Of a DNA stretch of 64,000 nt, positions 1-7,980 are shown one piece after another. Origin of the DNA: CAJCIW01 sp963833965 (lineage in GTDB: Bacteria > Chlamydiota > Chlamydiia > Chlamydiales > Rhabdochlamydiaceae); the NCBI GenBank assembly GCA_963833965.1, contig CAWHZZ010000001.1, positions 186,001 through 250,000 on the forward strand, in the 5' to 3' direction. Below the pieces are notes generated by a model, which had not been told where the DNA came from, made no database searches, and was given only the letters and a program-made list of their open reading frames with translations. Every line of letters begins with the position of its first letter. Position 1 is the first letter of the stretch. The position numbers and the translations under genes were made by a program.

Positions 1-1175
1 GGCTTATTTCGATGTTGAAACTTTTTGGGCCGCCATTTTTTCTTAGGGCTAGGATGGGGCTTCTTGGATGTTGTGTCATGGACAGGTCGTCCATTGGAAT
101 TGGGATTAAGCAAGCGCTCGATGGCTTTCCATCGAAAATTGTCTTCAGGAGAAATCAATGATAGAGCAAAGCCTTCTGCGCCGGCACGTCCAGTTCTTCC
201 GATCCGGTGAATGTAATCTTCGGGGCATTCAGGGAGATCGTAGTTAATCACATGCATCACGTGAGGAATATCAAGGCCTCGCGCAGCGACATCAGTGGCT
301 ACGAGAATGCGACTTTTAGAACTTCGGAAAGCGCGAATGACCTTCTCGCGGCGGCTTTGGCGCAAATCTCCATGCATCGCTTCCGCATTGTGTCCTGCTT
401 CTCTCAAATCTTTGGATAGGCTTTCAGCGCGCCGCCGGGTTTTTACAAAAACAATGACAGAGCCTTCGCGCTGATCAAGCTGTTGTAATAATGCGGTTTT
501 TTTCTCGGGTTGGGAAACGCGAATCACATCTTGTTGGATTTTTGGCGCTGCTTGGTTGTTGGTATCGACAGCTACTCGTTGCGGATCTTTTAAAAATCTA
601 TCCGACAGTTTCGCGATATTGGGAAGATATGTGGCAGAAAAGAGTAGGGTCTGGCGCGATCCAGGAAGGTGTTTTGCAATTCGATCCAATTGAACTCCAA
701 AGCCCATATCGAGCATCCGGTCAGCCTCATCGATGACCAAAAAACGGGTCGCGCTCAAATTTAAACTACGTCGATCGAGATGGTCGTTGATTCTCCCTGG
801 CGTCCCCACAATCACAAGAGGTTTCTTTTTCAGATCTGAGAACTGACGGGACATCGAAGCTCCGCCAATGAGGAGGGCAGCTTTGAATTTAGGACCTGCC
901 ATTTGCAAGAGGGTTTGATGGACCTGCATGGCCAATTCCCGAGTCGGGGTTAAAATCAACGCCGGTTCTTGAGGGTTTTTAGTTAATTTTTGAATGAGCG
1001 GGATAAGATACGCAACGGTTTTTCCGGTTCCAGTTTGGGCGGATGCCAAGATATCTAAACCCTTGAGGGCAAGCGGGATCGTCTCTTGTTGGATAGAGGT
1101 AGGAACCGTAATTCCCATACGCTCTAGAGATTCAAGCAGCGCATCAGGCAATTCCCATTGAGTAAAATTTGTCAT
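1..1175 (-). CDS. DEAD-box ATP-dependent RNA helicase (3' end outside window)
   Basis: Unwinds RNA duplexes using ATP. Translating the minus strand from the ATG at 1173-1175 gives about 390 codons with no stop before the window edge, so the C-terminus is missing. The helicase motifs appear in order: SAQTGTGKT (motif I), PTRELA (Ia), GG, TPGR (Ib), DEAD (II), SAT (III), then in the second RecA domain ATDVAARGLD (V) and HRIGRTGR (VI). After motif VI the chain becomes rich in Lys, Pro and Arg, as in RhlE/DeaD-type tails that bind RNA. The exact subfamily (RhlE, CsdA or other) cannot be settled without the end of the gene. It is the outermost gene on the left and reads out of the window. Confidence 0.93.
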   Translation of the reverse strand, partial: MTNFTQWELPDALLESLERMGITVPTSIQQETIPLALKGLDILASAQTGTGKTVAYLIPLIQKLTKNPQEPALILTPTRELAMQVHQTLLQMAGPKFKAALLIGGASMSRQFSDLKKKPLVIVGTPGRINDHLDRRSLNLSATRFLVIDEADRMLDMGFGVQLDRIAKHLPGSRQTLLFSATYLPNIAKLSDRFLKDPQRVAVDTNNQAAPKIQQDVIRVSQPEKKTALLQQLDQREGSVIVFVKTRRRAESLSKDLREAGHNAEAMHGDLRQSRREKVIRAFRSSKSRILVATDVAARGLDIPHVMHVINYDLPECPEDYIHRIGRTGRAGAEGFALSLISPEDNFRWKAIERLLNPNSNGRPVHDTTSKKPHPSPKKKWRPKKFQHRNK

Positions 1176-1354
1176 TTTTTCCGATTTAATATTTAAAGGA
1201 AATTATTCTAAAAAAAACGAGCTTAAAATGCACGAGAATAATTCCGGCATATGAAATTACACGCTTTTTCAATTATTTGAGCGCTTCCGTTGGGAATGCT
1301 GGAGACCGAGCCCCCCGACTTGCGCAAAATTAAAAAAAAAGTTAATGCGCGGCT

Positions 1355-1918
1355 TTAGAAAATTTTACGAATAATATCTGGAATCGAAATGTAATTTAGA
1401 GTGACTGCAACAAACACAATGTAAAAAATTGCTATTGGATATCCAATGAACATCAAAATGCCATCATCATTTAAAAGACCAATTCCTATAAAAAATATTG
1501 CTACCGAAGCAATATAACTACTTAGAGGAATCGGAAGAGAAATCGCTATAAAAATCCCAATTAGACCTACTAAACATCCATTAATCTTGCGCATAACAGG
1601 GTGAGTACATACCCAAATCAGTCTTGGGTGAGAGAATTTGACAATTTTTTTAATAAAAAACAAAATCTGACTTACGGTAAATTTTAGAATTTTAGGAGAA
1701 ACTTTCTTCTTAAGGAGTAAATTAGGAAACCAGGTTTTTTTCGAAAATGCAGATCTGAACCCCAAATAAGCAATGATAAATCCGAAAGGAATGGCTAGTC
1801 CAAAAATTTGACTGAAAGGGATACAGAAAAAAATTAACACAATGACTCTTCCTTTTCCTGAAAAAAAAGGGAGAATCTGTTTCAACGATAAAGATCTATC
1901 TTTTGATTTTTCCTTCAA
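1355..1918 (-). CDS. ExoD-family membrane protein
   Basis: About 187 residues from a TTG at 1918 with several hydrophobic segments. The pattern of basic linker, paired hydrophobic helices and a late segment with LPIPLSSYIA and GIGLLNDDG resembles the ExoD family, named for exopolysaccharide synthesis but of unclear biochemical role. The start is uncertain: the frame stays open upstream for about 40 codons into the 3' end of the neighbouring hydrolase gene, and the residues just before the TTG (SEGYISLEKNLTTL) look like the usual ExoD N-terminal helix, yet no ATG, GTG or TTG is present there. The gene may therefore have lost its original start. It lies downstream of the hydrolase on the same strand. 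Confidence 0.6.
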   Translation of the reverse strand: MKEKSKDRSLSLKQILPFFSGKGRVIVLIFFCIPFSQIFGLAIPFGFIIAYLGFRSAFSKKTWFPNLLLKKKVSPKILKFTVSQILFFIKKIVKFSHPRLIWVCTHPVMRKINGCLVGLIGIFIAISLPIPLSSYIASVAIFFIGIGLLNDDGILMFIGYPIAIFYIVFVAVTLNYISIPDIIRKIF

Positions 1919-2033
1919 AGTCGTTAAGTTCTTTTCTAACGAGATGTAGCCTTCTGATTTTTTCTTTGTATTTATAAAACACCCATAAGTTGCTCGCTTT
2001 ATCGGGATTCTCCCTAGATGATATCCCAGTCGT

Positions 2034-2849
2034 TTAAAGCATTTGCATGTATTCGTTGAAGGCTCTAATTACGCCCTCAGGATTTTCTATCCAAGGAAAA
2101 TGGCCTGCATCCCTAATCAATTTGAACAGGATATTGCTCCTGTTCCACTCTTTTCTTTCAGTAAAGAGCTTTTGCGGTGTAACGAGATCCCTTTCTCCAC
2201 TCAGGATTAGTGTGGGAATCGCCTGAGGGACCCATTTGGCTTGGTACGTATGATCAAAGTGTTCTTCCGACCACTGATATACTTCGCAATTGTAAGGAAG
2301 GGCACTTAGCATTTCTACACCTAATGCCTGTCCCTTTTTAGTGAAAAGGTAAGGGGCTGCAGCTAGGGTAACGGCCTTCAAGGCGCTGTTACTGGGAGAT
2401 TCTTTGTATTTCATCTGGAGAATTTCGAGCTCTGGAATCGGGAAATTTTTAACCAAGTCTGCAAACAACGATTGCCACTGGCCGCTCGGTGCTGAATCTA
2501 ATAAAACAAGCCCGTATAGGAGGCCTTCCATTTCGGGCAGAGAAAGAGCATACATCCCTCCCGTCGAGTGCGCAACCAAAACAACCTGATCGAATTTGCT
2601 GACCGCTTCAATGAGAGCTGTGGCCCAGTTGCTAAAAGACGCTGCGCTATTTGCCGTCGTATTAGAACCATCGCCGGGTAAATCTAAACGCCACATATTC
2701 CCAGGCAGCTTAAGGATATTTAATAGAGGCAGCAGGGACTCAGAGCCAAGTCCAGGTCCGCCAGGAAGGAAAAGCCAGTCAAGTTTCTGCTCTTCTGCAC
2801 TACGTACCCATTTCAAACGAGCGCGAGATTCAGTCCACAAACATTCCAT
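2034..2849 (-). CDS. alpha/beta hydrolase (proline iminopeptidase-like)
   Basis: A 271-residue alpha/beta-hydrolase fold enzyme. The oxyanion-hole motif LPGGPG lies near residue 28-33, the nucleophile elbow AHSTGG puts Ser at about 95, the acidic residue is Asp221 in GERDLV, and the catalytic His250 is in AGHFPW. This is a complete Ser-Asp-His triad. The HGGPG-like motif is shared with proline iminopeptidases and related esterases, so the substrate is open. There is no signal peptide, so it is predicted cytosolic. The ExoD-like gene follows on the same strand. The ATG at 2849 is the natural start; MECLW begins directly at the conserved core. Confidence 0.8.
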   Translation of the reverse strand: MECLWTESRARLKWVRSAEEQKLDWLFLPGGPGLGSESLLPLLNILKLPGNMWRLDLPGDGSNTTANSAASFSNWATALIEAVSKFDQVVLVAHSTGGMYALSLPEMEGLLYGLVLLDSAPSGQWQSLFADLVKNFPIPELEILQMKYKESPSNSALKAVTLAAAPYLFTKKGQALGVEMLSALPYNCEVYQWSEEHFDHTYQAKWVPQAIPTLILSGERDLVTPQKLFTERKEWNRSNILFKLIRDAGHFPWIENPEGVIRAFNEYMQML

Positions 2850-2888
2850 AGCTTTTAGAGCTTACCTTATTTCATAAATAGCTGGGAA

Positions 2889-2925
2889 TAAAATGACTCC
2901 AAAAACTTTTGAAAACGCTCCCTAA
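2889..2925 (-). repeat. end fragment of a family-D palindromic element
   Basis: Read on the minus strand, this stretch shares the core TCAAAAGTTTTTG and the flanking AGT.ATTT with both ends of the complete element at 33607-33784. A further fragment with the same AGCGTT.TCAAAAGTTT core lies at 20519-20560. Only one end is present here, so it appears to be a decayed remnant. Confidence 0.55.
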
Positions 2926-2950
2926 GCCCAGTAATGACCGGGCTTTTTTT
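2924..2950 (+). terminator. possible intrinsic terminator hairpin
   Basis: AAGCCC and GGGCTT form a 6-bp stem around a 10-base loop, followed on the plus strand by seven T. No plus-strand gene ends here, and in the minus direction the hairpin lacks a U-run, so its role for the minus-strand gene at 2963-3397 is doubtful. Confidence 0.35.
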
Positions 2951-2962
2951 CAGAAAGGTCTC

Positions 2963-3397
2963 TTACCTTTTAATGTACGTGTCTGCTAATCCAGGACACG
3001 TTCCAAGCCACATTCCCTCTTTTTTGAAAAAGACAGTGTCACCGTGTCTAAAGATACGGCAGTATCCTGTGGCGTACTGCCCAGAATCATAGATAAAATC
3101 TATGTCTGTGACGAGTCCAAAGCGGTCTTGAGAGCGGTCAAAGGGAACTTCCGGTGGAATTTCCAAAACCATCGAATACCCTGTCGTGTAGAAGAAATAA
3201 TCGATGTCAGGATTGCTTTCAGCAATCTGAAACGCCTCATCTAACGTGATGTGTCTGGCCACTTGGACGACATTGGAATAATCGGAACCCTTGTATTGCG
3301 CCATCCCTTGCTGCAACACAAAACTATTCTCCGATTTAGCGGATAATCCACAACACTGAACTGCAAAACAAATCGCTAAGATAAAAATGTTTTTCAT
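2963..3397 (-). CDS. secreted hypothetical protein
   Basis: 144 residues, no family recognised. The N-terminus (MKNIFILAICFAVQCCGLSA) is a clear signal peptide, and the Cys pair at its end could also suit lipidation, though no perfect lipobox is seen. The mature part is acidic to neutral with aromatic stretches (DYFFYTTGY), and two Cys near the end (GYCRIF, GTCPGL) could form a disulfide. An exported or periplasmic location is inferred. It stands alone between a hydrolase and an outer-membrane protein gene that reads the other way. Confidence 0.6.
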   Translation of the reverse strand: MKNIFILAICFAVQCCGLSAKSENSFVLQQGMAQYKGSDYSNVVQVARHITLDEAFQIAESNPDIDYFFYTTGYSMVLEIPPEVPFDRSQDRFGLVTDIDFIYDSGQYATGYCRIFRHGDTVFFKKEGMWLGTCPGLADTYIKR

Positions 3398-3544
3398 TTT
3401 GCCCCTCCATTGGGTTTGGGATCAAGCACCATAAAATGAAAATTCATTTTTGTTCAAGCGACATTAATCACTTCAATAAAAACAAAAAATATGCGAAACT
3501 GATCAGCCTTTTGGAAACAAAACTTTTAAAAAAAAGAAATAACC

Positions 3545-4339
3545 ATGAAAACCTTTCGTTTACCGTTATACTGTGGTCGGCTTGTAGCGTCGATTTTATG
3601 CCCTGAATTTTTTCGTGTGACGAAGCGTGGAGCTCGAAGCAATCTTCCTGCCAGCTTGCGAGAGCGAACGCAAAGTCAAACGGAAAAAGGCAGGCGCAGA
3701 AAATCGACTCTACAAGCCGACCGCAGTATAACACTTTCCGCTCTTTGCATTGCCACTGCCGCGCTACAGGCTGATTACGCTCCGCAAACGGAAAATACCC
3801 CCTTCATCGAATACCACAACCGAATGGCGGTTTTCACATTGAACCATCTGATTTATGAACGGATCAAACCCAATGCAATCTATGCTGGAGTTGAAGGCTG
3901 GGCCTTGTTAACGGTTAACAATAAGATTTCAGCTATTTTAGAAGGCGAATTCCGCTTAGGCTACAACTACTTCTGGAATGGACGAGACCACTTTACTCCG
4001 CTTGTGGGAGTGGGCGTTTTCAAAGATGTTGCGGAATATGAAGATGGAAGGCCTGCTATCACTTATGGGACAGTTGGGTTCCTCTACGATCACGAATTCA
4101 CCGATGTATTTAATTTGGGACTCAACGTCAAAGGGGTCCTCGGCGGGCCCGTCTCTAAGAAACATTTCGATTGGGGAAGTCCCATTGTCGGCATCGACAC
4201 GAGCCTTCCGATCACCTTCAGATTCGGATATCAAAGACATTGGGATTTCCGTCTAGAGCCGTTTAATCTCTATCTGCATGGTAGCAACGCATCCGCCGAC
4301 TACTTCGGCTTTCGCAGCACAATCGGCTATCGCTTTTGA
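3545..4339 (+). CDS. outer-membrane beta-barrel-like protein with signal peptide split by an in-frame element
   Basis: 264 residues. From about residue 77 on it alternates polar and hydrophobic residues with many aromatics and ends in IGYRF, the terminal Phe typical of beta-barrel outer-membrane proteins. Residues 9-62 are encoded by the 164-bp inverted-repeat element at 3567-3730. Removing 162 nt (element plus one TA) joins MKTFRLPL to TLSALCIATAALQA, which is a perfect signal peptide with an A-x-A-like cleavage site. The insertion is a multiple of three and has no stop, so the reading frame is preserved. Whether the 54 extra residues block export, or translation restarts from a GTG inside the element, is unknown. 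The 3' end overlaps the convergent gene at 4327-5235 by 13 nt. Confidence 0.75.
   Translation: MKTFRLPLYCGRLVASILCPEFFRVTKRGARSNLPASLRERTQSQTEKGRRRKSTLQADRSITLSALCIATAALQADYAPQTENTPFIEYHNRMAVFTLNHLIYERIKPNAIYAGVEGWALLTVNNKISAILEGEFRLGYNYFWNGRDHFTPLVGVGVFKDVAEYEDGRPAITYGTVGFLYDHEFTDVFNLGLNVKGVLGGPVSKKHFDWGSPIVGIDTSLPITFRFGYQRHWDFRLEPFNLYLHGSNASADYFGFRSTIGYRF
3567..3730 (+). mobile_element. family-A MITE-like element, copy 1
   Basis: 164 bp with imperfect terminal inverted repeats of about 31 bp starting TATACTG(T/C)GGTCGGCTTG. The copy at 30890-31053 differs at only two positions that I can find (T/C in the left end, C/T in the T-run). The ends fit a TA target duplication as in IS630/Tc1-mariner-type elements: excision of 162 bp leaves one TA and restores a signal peptide. 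It encodes no transposase. Confidence 0.85.
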
Positions 4340-5235
4340 TGCATACCTAAACCACCTGACGAATCGGTTTTTAACGGCGCCATGCGGCCACTGCCTTCGA
4401 GCCTGTCTCCCTGGCACAACTTCCCGGGCTGTTTCTCTGGAGGGAAATTCGCTTTAATGAACTCGTAGACGGAAATCGCTCCAAAATATTGGCTGTGCTG
4501 GCCGATGAAATTGGTGTCGTTGATCAGCTGAATATTGGCGGGAAGTTTTTCGGGATCTTTAGCTCCTCCATAGCCGAGCGCTTCATCCCTTTCCGCAAGT
4601 CGATAACACCATTTTAAGACCTCGTCGCGCTTTGAATAAAAGATGAATATTTTTTCGCAATTCTGCGTCGACGAATAGTATTGCTGACTGGGTTCTAGGG
4701 TTTCGCTGCCGACTGCCGCCGCCAGAGAGTAGAAATGATGGATGAGTTTCTTAGGAGATGGTGTGTTAAGCGCTTCAAACATGAGGCGATTTCCCATGCT
4801 GTGGGCTATCACATCGACTCTTGCAGCGGAGCCTGAGAGGAATTCAAGGTGGGATCTCATTGTTTTTACAAGTTTAGAGACATGGCGCGTTGCATCAAAA
4901 TATTGCAACGGTTTGTCATCGCCCGGCCAAAGGTAACCGATGACAACATCATAGAAATGAGCGCCCTTAAAAGCGCTAACATGGGCATTGATCAGACGAT
5001 ACGTCGATAGAGCTTCTTCTGGACTGTCGTTGTAGCCGTGCACAAGCAGCAAAACATTTTTTCCCTTTATCTCCTTACGATCAATGGCTGTTTCTTCTTG
5101 AAAACTCGGTCCTTTTATCCATTCGGTACGATCGGATATCTTTTCTGCATCCCAAAAAGAGGCGCGATCGGACATCAACCAAAGCTGAGATGCTAAAATC
5201 AAGCTTAGCAACATGTTCTCCTCCCATTTATTCAA
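4327..5235 (-). CDS. DUF900-like alpha/beta hydrolase
   Basis: 302 residues. The core begins at LLLVHGYND (oxyanion strand) and has the nucleophile elbow VIAHSMGNR, both typical of the DUF900 group of serine hydrolases. The N-terminus carries a hydrophobic stretch (MLLSLILASQLWLM) that can act as a signal peptide or anchor, so an envelope location is likely. The likely start is the ATG at 5235 or the Met seven codons later. Natural substrate unknown; members are annotated as esterase- or lipase-like. It converges on the outer-membrane protein gene with a 13-nt overlap. Confidence 0.75.
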   Translation of the reverse strand: MNKWEENMLLSLILASQLWLMSDRASFWDAEKISDRTEWIKGPSFQEETAIDRKEIKGKNVLLLVHGYNDSPEEALSTYRLINAHVSAFKGAHFYDVVIGYLWPGDDKPLQYFDATRHVSKLVKTMRSHLEFLSGSAARVDVIAHSMGNRLMFEALNTPSPKKLIHHFYSLAAAVGSETLEPSQQYYSSTQNCEKIFIFYSKRDEVLKWCYRLAERDEALGYGGAKDPEKLPANIQLINDTNFIGQHSQYFGAISVYEFIKANFPPEKQPGKLCQGDRLEGSGRMAPLKTDSSGGLGMHQKR

Positions 5236-5282
5236 TCAATACTGTAAAAGAAAAGATCTTTTTAATGGAGATGAAGCAGCAT

Positions 5283-5756
5283 ATGAATCGGGTAATAATG
5301 GCTCTGATTTTCACCCTTTTCAGCATGGCCGCGCATTCCAAATCGTGCCCATTTTGTTCAAAAGAGGTCATTGAGGAGTCCTCTGTTTATGAAAGCGAGA
5401 GCTTTCATGTCCTGTTGGATCACGAACCTCGGGTTCCCGGACATCTTTTAGTGACCCCCAAAAGACACGTCGCTAAAGCGCATGAGCTTTCTTCACAAGA
5501 ATGGTCCGAGCTTTCGGACCTCATTCCAAAAATCGTCGCAGTTTTTAAGATCGCCCTTGATATCGACGATTACATCATCCTGGAGAAAAACGGTCGGAAT
5601 GCGTTTCAACAAATCCCCCATGTCCACTTTCATCTTTTTCCTATTCATTCTCAGACTTGGCTGGAGATTTTCGACATTGTCCCTAAGCGTCTTGCCCAAG
5701 GCGAATTAGAACGGCAAATTGAATTATTTAGAAGTTATTTTGGCGAATTCCAATAA
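5283..5756 (+). CDS. exported HIT-family protein
   Basis: A histidine-triad nucleotide-binding fold protein with the signature HVHFHLFP and the preceding GxNA motif (KNGRNAFQQIP). HIT proteins hydrolyse or transfer nucleotidyl groups. This one carries a signal peptide (MNRVIMALIFTLFSMAAHS) before SCPFC, which is unusual for the family and puts the enzyme in the envelope or outside. Alternative starts in frame are ATGs at 5265 and 5271; 5283 is chosen because it gives the most compact signal peptide, with GGAG about 12 nt upstream. The CPFC motif could bind metal. Confidence 0.8.
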   Translation: MNRVIMALIFTLFSMAAHSKSCPFCSKEVIEESSVYESESFHVLLDHEPRVPGHLLVTPKRHVAKAHELSSQEWSELSDLIPKIVAVFKIALDIDDYIILEKNGRNAFQQIPHVHFHLFPIHSQTWLEIFDIVPKRLAQGELERQIELFRSYFGEFQ

Positions 5757-5907
5757 AATTCGGGCCTTGAGGCAAGCTGCACGCGCGATGGGAATTCAAT
5801 GCGTCGATTTCATCCTGGAATATTTGAAGATCGCAAGTGTCCAAGTTCTTTTCAATCGCGTTTACGGCACTGCAAAGAAAAAGGAAGAAACAGAAAAATT
5901 TCGCCAT
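5728..5907 (-). CDS. possible small secreted protein
   Basis: 59 residues from ATG 5907, opening with a signal-peptide-like MAKFFCFFLFLCSAVNA. No family recognised. It overlaps the end of the HIT gene on the opposite strand, and a competing plus-strand frame exists over the same DNA, so it may not be a gene. Confidence 0.28.
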   Translation of the reverse strand: MAKFFCFFLFLCSAVNAIEKNLDTCDLQIFQDEIDALNSHRACSLPQGPNFIGIRQNNF

Positions 5908-5997
5908 GCTATGCTCGCTTGATAAAAAACAATGTTGCCGATTACTATAAGCGACAATTGATTTGTTAATCATGTGAAAAAAAACTTGGACGTTCCC

Positions 5998-6693
5998 ATG
6001 ATCAATCTCAATTCATTCCCGCAAGTGCTACAACTTCTGGTCGTGGTCTCTTCAGATTGGAATACTACCCAAGGCGTTCTTTGCCGCTATCAGCGCGATC
6101 CCGCTGCGCTGCAATGGAAGCTGGCGGCTAACCCCATTGAGGTGTCGTTAGGGAAAAATGGCATGGCGTGGGGAAGAGGCTTGAGAGACTTTACCGATGA
6201 AATGGGCTTAATCAAGAAAGAGGGCGATAATCGATCCCCTGCTGGGATTTTTTATTTGGGGCCTGCGTTTGGCGATGAGCAGCATCAATCCTGCGCTCAA
6301 AAGATGCCGTTTCTTCTCATCGACGATGAGCTGGAATGCGTCGACGATGCCAATTCTTATTACTATAATCGGTTTGTCCACACGAAGAACAATCATGTCC
6401 GCGATTGGACAAGCTCAGAAAAAATGAAAGAGGTTGGGCCGATGTATGCAGTGGGTTTGGTTGTCCAGCACAATCTTCACCCCATTCAGCCCGCCATGGG
6501 ATCGGCGATCTTCATGCACGTCTGGTCGCGCAAAGGAGCAGGGACAGCCGGCTGCACAGCGATGGAAGAAAGCGATTTAAATGAAATTGTCTCCTGGCTC
6601 GACGAAAAAAAGAACCCTTGCATCGTGCAAATGCCCCTGGAAGAATACAACGTAAAAAAATCGGCATGGGCATTGCCGGAGCTCCCTTACTAG
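5998..6693 (+). CDS. L,D-transpeptidase (YkuD-like) family protein
   Basis: About 231 residues from ATG 5998 (a GTG at 5974 is also in frame). The C-terminal half has the YkuD catalytic signature: His in IFMHVWSR followed by GTAGCTAMEES, which supplies the catalytic Cys. The N-terminal strand LQLLVVVSSDWNTTQG is typical of the secreted YkuD variants that act on peptidoglycan crosslinks. No convincing signal peptide is seen with either start, so export is uncertain. A nagA-type gene follows after about 12 nt, consistent with a small unit for cell-wall amino-sugar turnover. Confidence 0.75.
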   Translation: MINLNSFPQVLQLLVVVSSDWNTTQGVLCRYQRDPAALQWKLAANPIEVSLGKNGMAWGRGLRDFTDEMGLIKKEGDNRSPAGIFYLGPAFGDEQHQSCAQKMPFLLIDDELECVDDANSYYYNRFVHTKNNHVRDWTSSEKMKEVGPMYAVGLVVQHNLHPIQPAMGSAIFMHVWSRKGAGTAGCTAMEESDLNEIVSWLDEKKNPCIVQMPLEEYNVKKSAWALPELPY

Positions 6694-6705
6694 GCTTGCT
6701 TGAAA

Positions 6706-7944
6706 ATGTTCAAATATCTCTTTTTGGGAATGCTTTTAATTTCTTTCAAAGTCCACGCGAACCTTGAAAGTCCGCGAGTGCAGCGTTTTTTTAATGCGCG
6801 TGTCTTGCTTGATCATCGCATTCAAGAGGGAGAGCTGTGGGTGGCGGATGGGATAATTATTTCGCCTCAATTGCGTGCAGATGTTGAAATCGACGTTCAA
6901 AGAAAAATCATCGCACCAGGCTTTATCGATTTGCAGATCAATGGCGGGTTCGGCTGCGATTTTTCTATCAATCCAGAGAAGATCGATGAGGTTGCAGAGC
7001 AGCTTCTTCAATATGGAGTGGTCGCTTTTCTCCCCACTGTCATTTCTTCTGCTCCGGAACGCTACCCCGCGATTCTTCCTAAACTGCAGCCTCGCGCATT
7101 CGGCAGCAAAGGTGCAGCAATCCTTGGCATTCATCTGGAAGGCCCCTATTTTTCATCGGCTTATCCCGGAGCTCATAATCCTCAATTCATCCTTCCTTGC
7201 TTCGAAGGGGCCGTCGAGAAAACTTATGGAAATTTACGCGGCGTGAAACTTGTCACTCTTGCTCCTGAAATCCCAGGGGGAATCCAACTTGTCGAGCAGC
7301 TGAAAGAGCGCGGTATTTTCGCCGCAGCGGGCCACTCTGCCGCCACATTTAGCCAGATGCGAGCGGGGATCGATGTGGGCATTGGACTCGCCACGCATTT
7401 ATTCAATGCAATGCCGCCCTATCACCATCGCGATCCTGCCATCGTCGGCTCCGCCCTGCTCAACCCTCTACTCCCCTATTCTCTCATTGTGGATGGCGTC
7501 CACTTGTGTCCTGAATCTGTCCTGCTCTGCTGGCGATGCAATCCCAAAGGGTTGATTCTCATCAGCGACGCCACACAGGCGCTGGGGCTCCCCGATGGCA
7601 ATTACAAATTAGGGACGCTCGACATCGAGATGCACGGCGAGCAGATCTACTTATCCGGCACGAAGACAATCGCCGGAAGTAATCTCAACCTCAGCAAAGC
7701 CGTCCGCCTTCTTCACGCTTTCACTCACTGTTCTAAAGCGGAAGCCCTCGAAGCCGCCAGCCTCAAACCCGCCCAATTCATCCAGATTTTTCCCTCCAAA
7801 GGCACATTGGCCGTCGGAGCTGATGCAGACTTTATTCTACTTTCCGACGATCTCGATGTCGAAGCGACGTATCTCGGAGGTCAACTAGCATGGCAAAAAG
7901 ACGAAAAAAAGTTAACCGCCCGTTCGCTTCGCTCACTCGAGTGA
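6706..7944 (+). CDS. nagA: N-acetylglucosamine-6-phosphate deacetylase with N-terminal export signal
   Basis: About 412 residues, usual length for NagA plus a leader. The amidohydrolase core is complete: APGFIDLQINGGFG, the metal-binding HLEGPY, AGHSAAT, THLFNAM, VDGVHL and LISDATQ with the catalytic Asp. NagA removes the acetyl group from GlcNAc-6-phosphate during amino-sugar recycling and normally works in the cytosol. Here MFKYLFLGMLLISFKVHA ahead of the core looks like a signal peptide, which would place it in the periplasm where the phosphorylated substrate is not expected. A TTG at 6700 is also in frame. The last codons lie inside the perfect palindrome at 7913-7964. Confidence 0.85.
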   Translation: MFKYLFLGMLLISFKVHANLESPRVQRFFNARVLLDHRIQEGELWVADGIIISPQLRADVEIDVQRKIIAPGFIDLQINGGFGCDFSINPEKIDEVAEQLLQYGVVAFLPTVISSAPERYPAILPKLQPRAFGSKGAAILGIHLEGPYFSSAYPGAHNPQFILPCFEGAVEKTYGNLRGVKLVTLAPEIPGGIQLVEQLKERGIFAAAGHSAATFSQMRAGIDVGIGLATHLFNAMPPYHHRDPAIVGSALLNPLLPYSLIVDGVHLCPESVLLCWRCNPKGLILISDATQALGLPDGNYKLGTLDIEMHGEQIYLSGTKTIAGSNLNLSKAVRLLHAFTHCSKAEALEAASLKPAQFIQIFPSKGTLAVGADADFILLSDDLDVEATYLGGQLAWQKDEKKLTARSLRSLE

Positions 7945-7964
7945 GCGAAGCGAACGGGCGGTTA
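7913..7964. terminator. 52-bp perfect palindrome, likely bidirectional terminator
   Basis: A perfect inverted repeat centred on CTCGAG between 7938 and 7939; every base from 7913 to 7964 pairs. It covers the last codons and the stop of nagA and sits between two convergent genes. A-runs lie on the nagA side, and on the other side the sequence is TATAAAATTCTT. Confidence 0.7.
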
Positions 7965-7980
7965 TAAAATTCTTAAAGAA

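Noticed and set aside
3468..3734. Apparent 88-residue protein similar to the one on the minus strand at 30764-31168
   Set aside because: The shared part is only the translation of the two copies of element A; no start site or family supports a gene.
5719..5922. 67-residue plus-strand frame after the HIT gene
   Set aside because: Begins inside the HIT gene, lacks a ribosome site and any recognisable feature.
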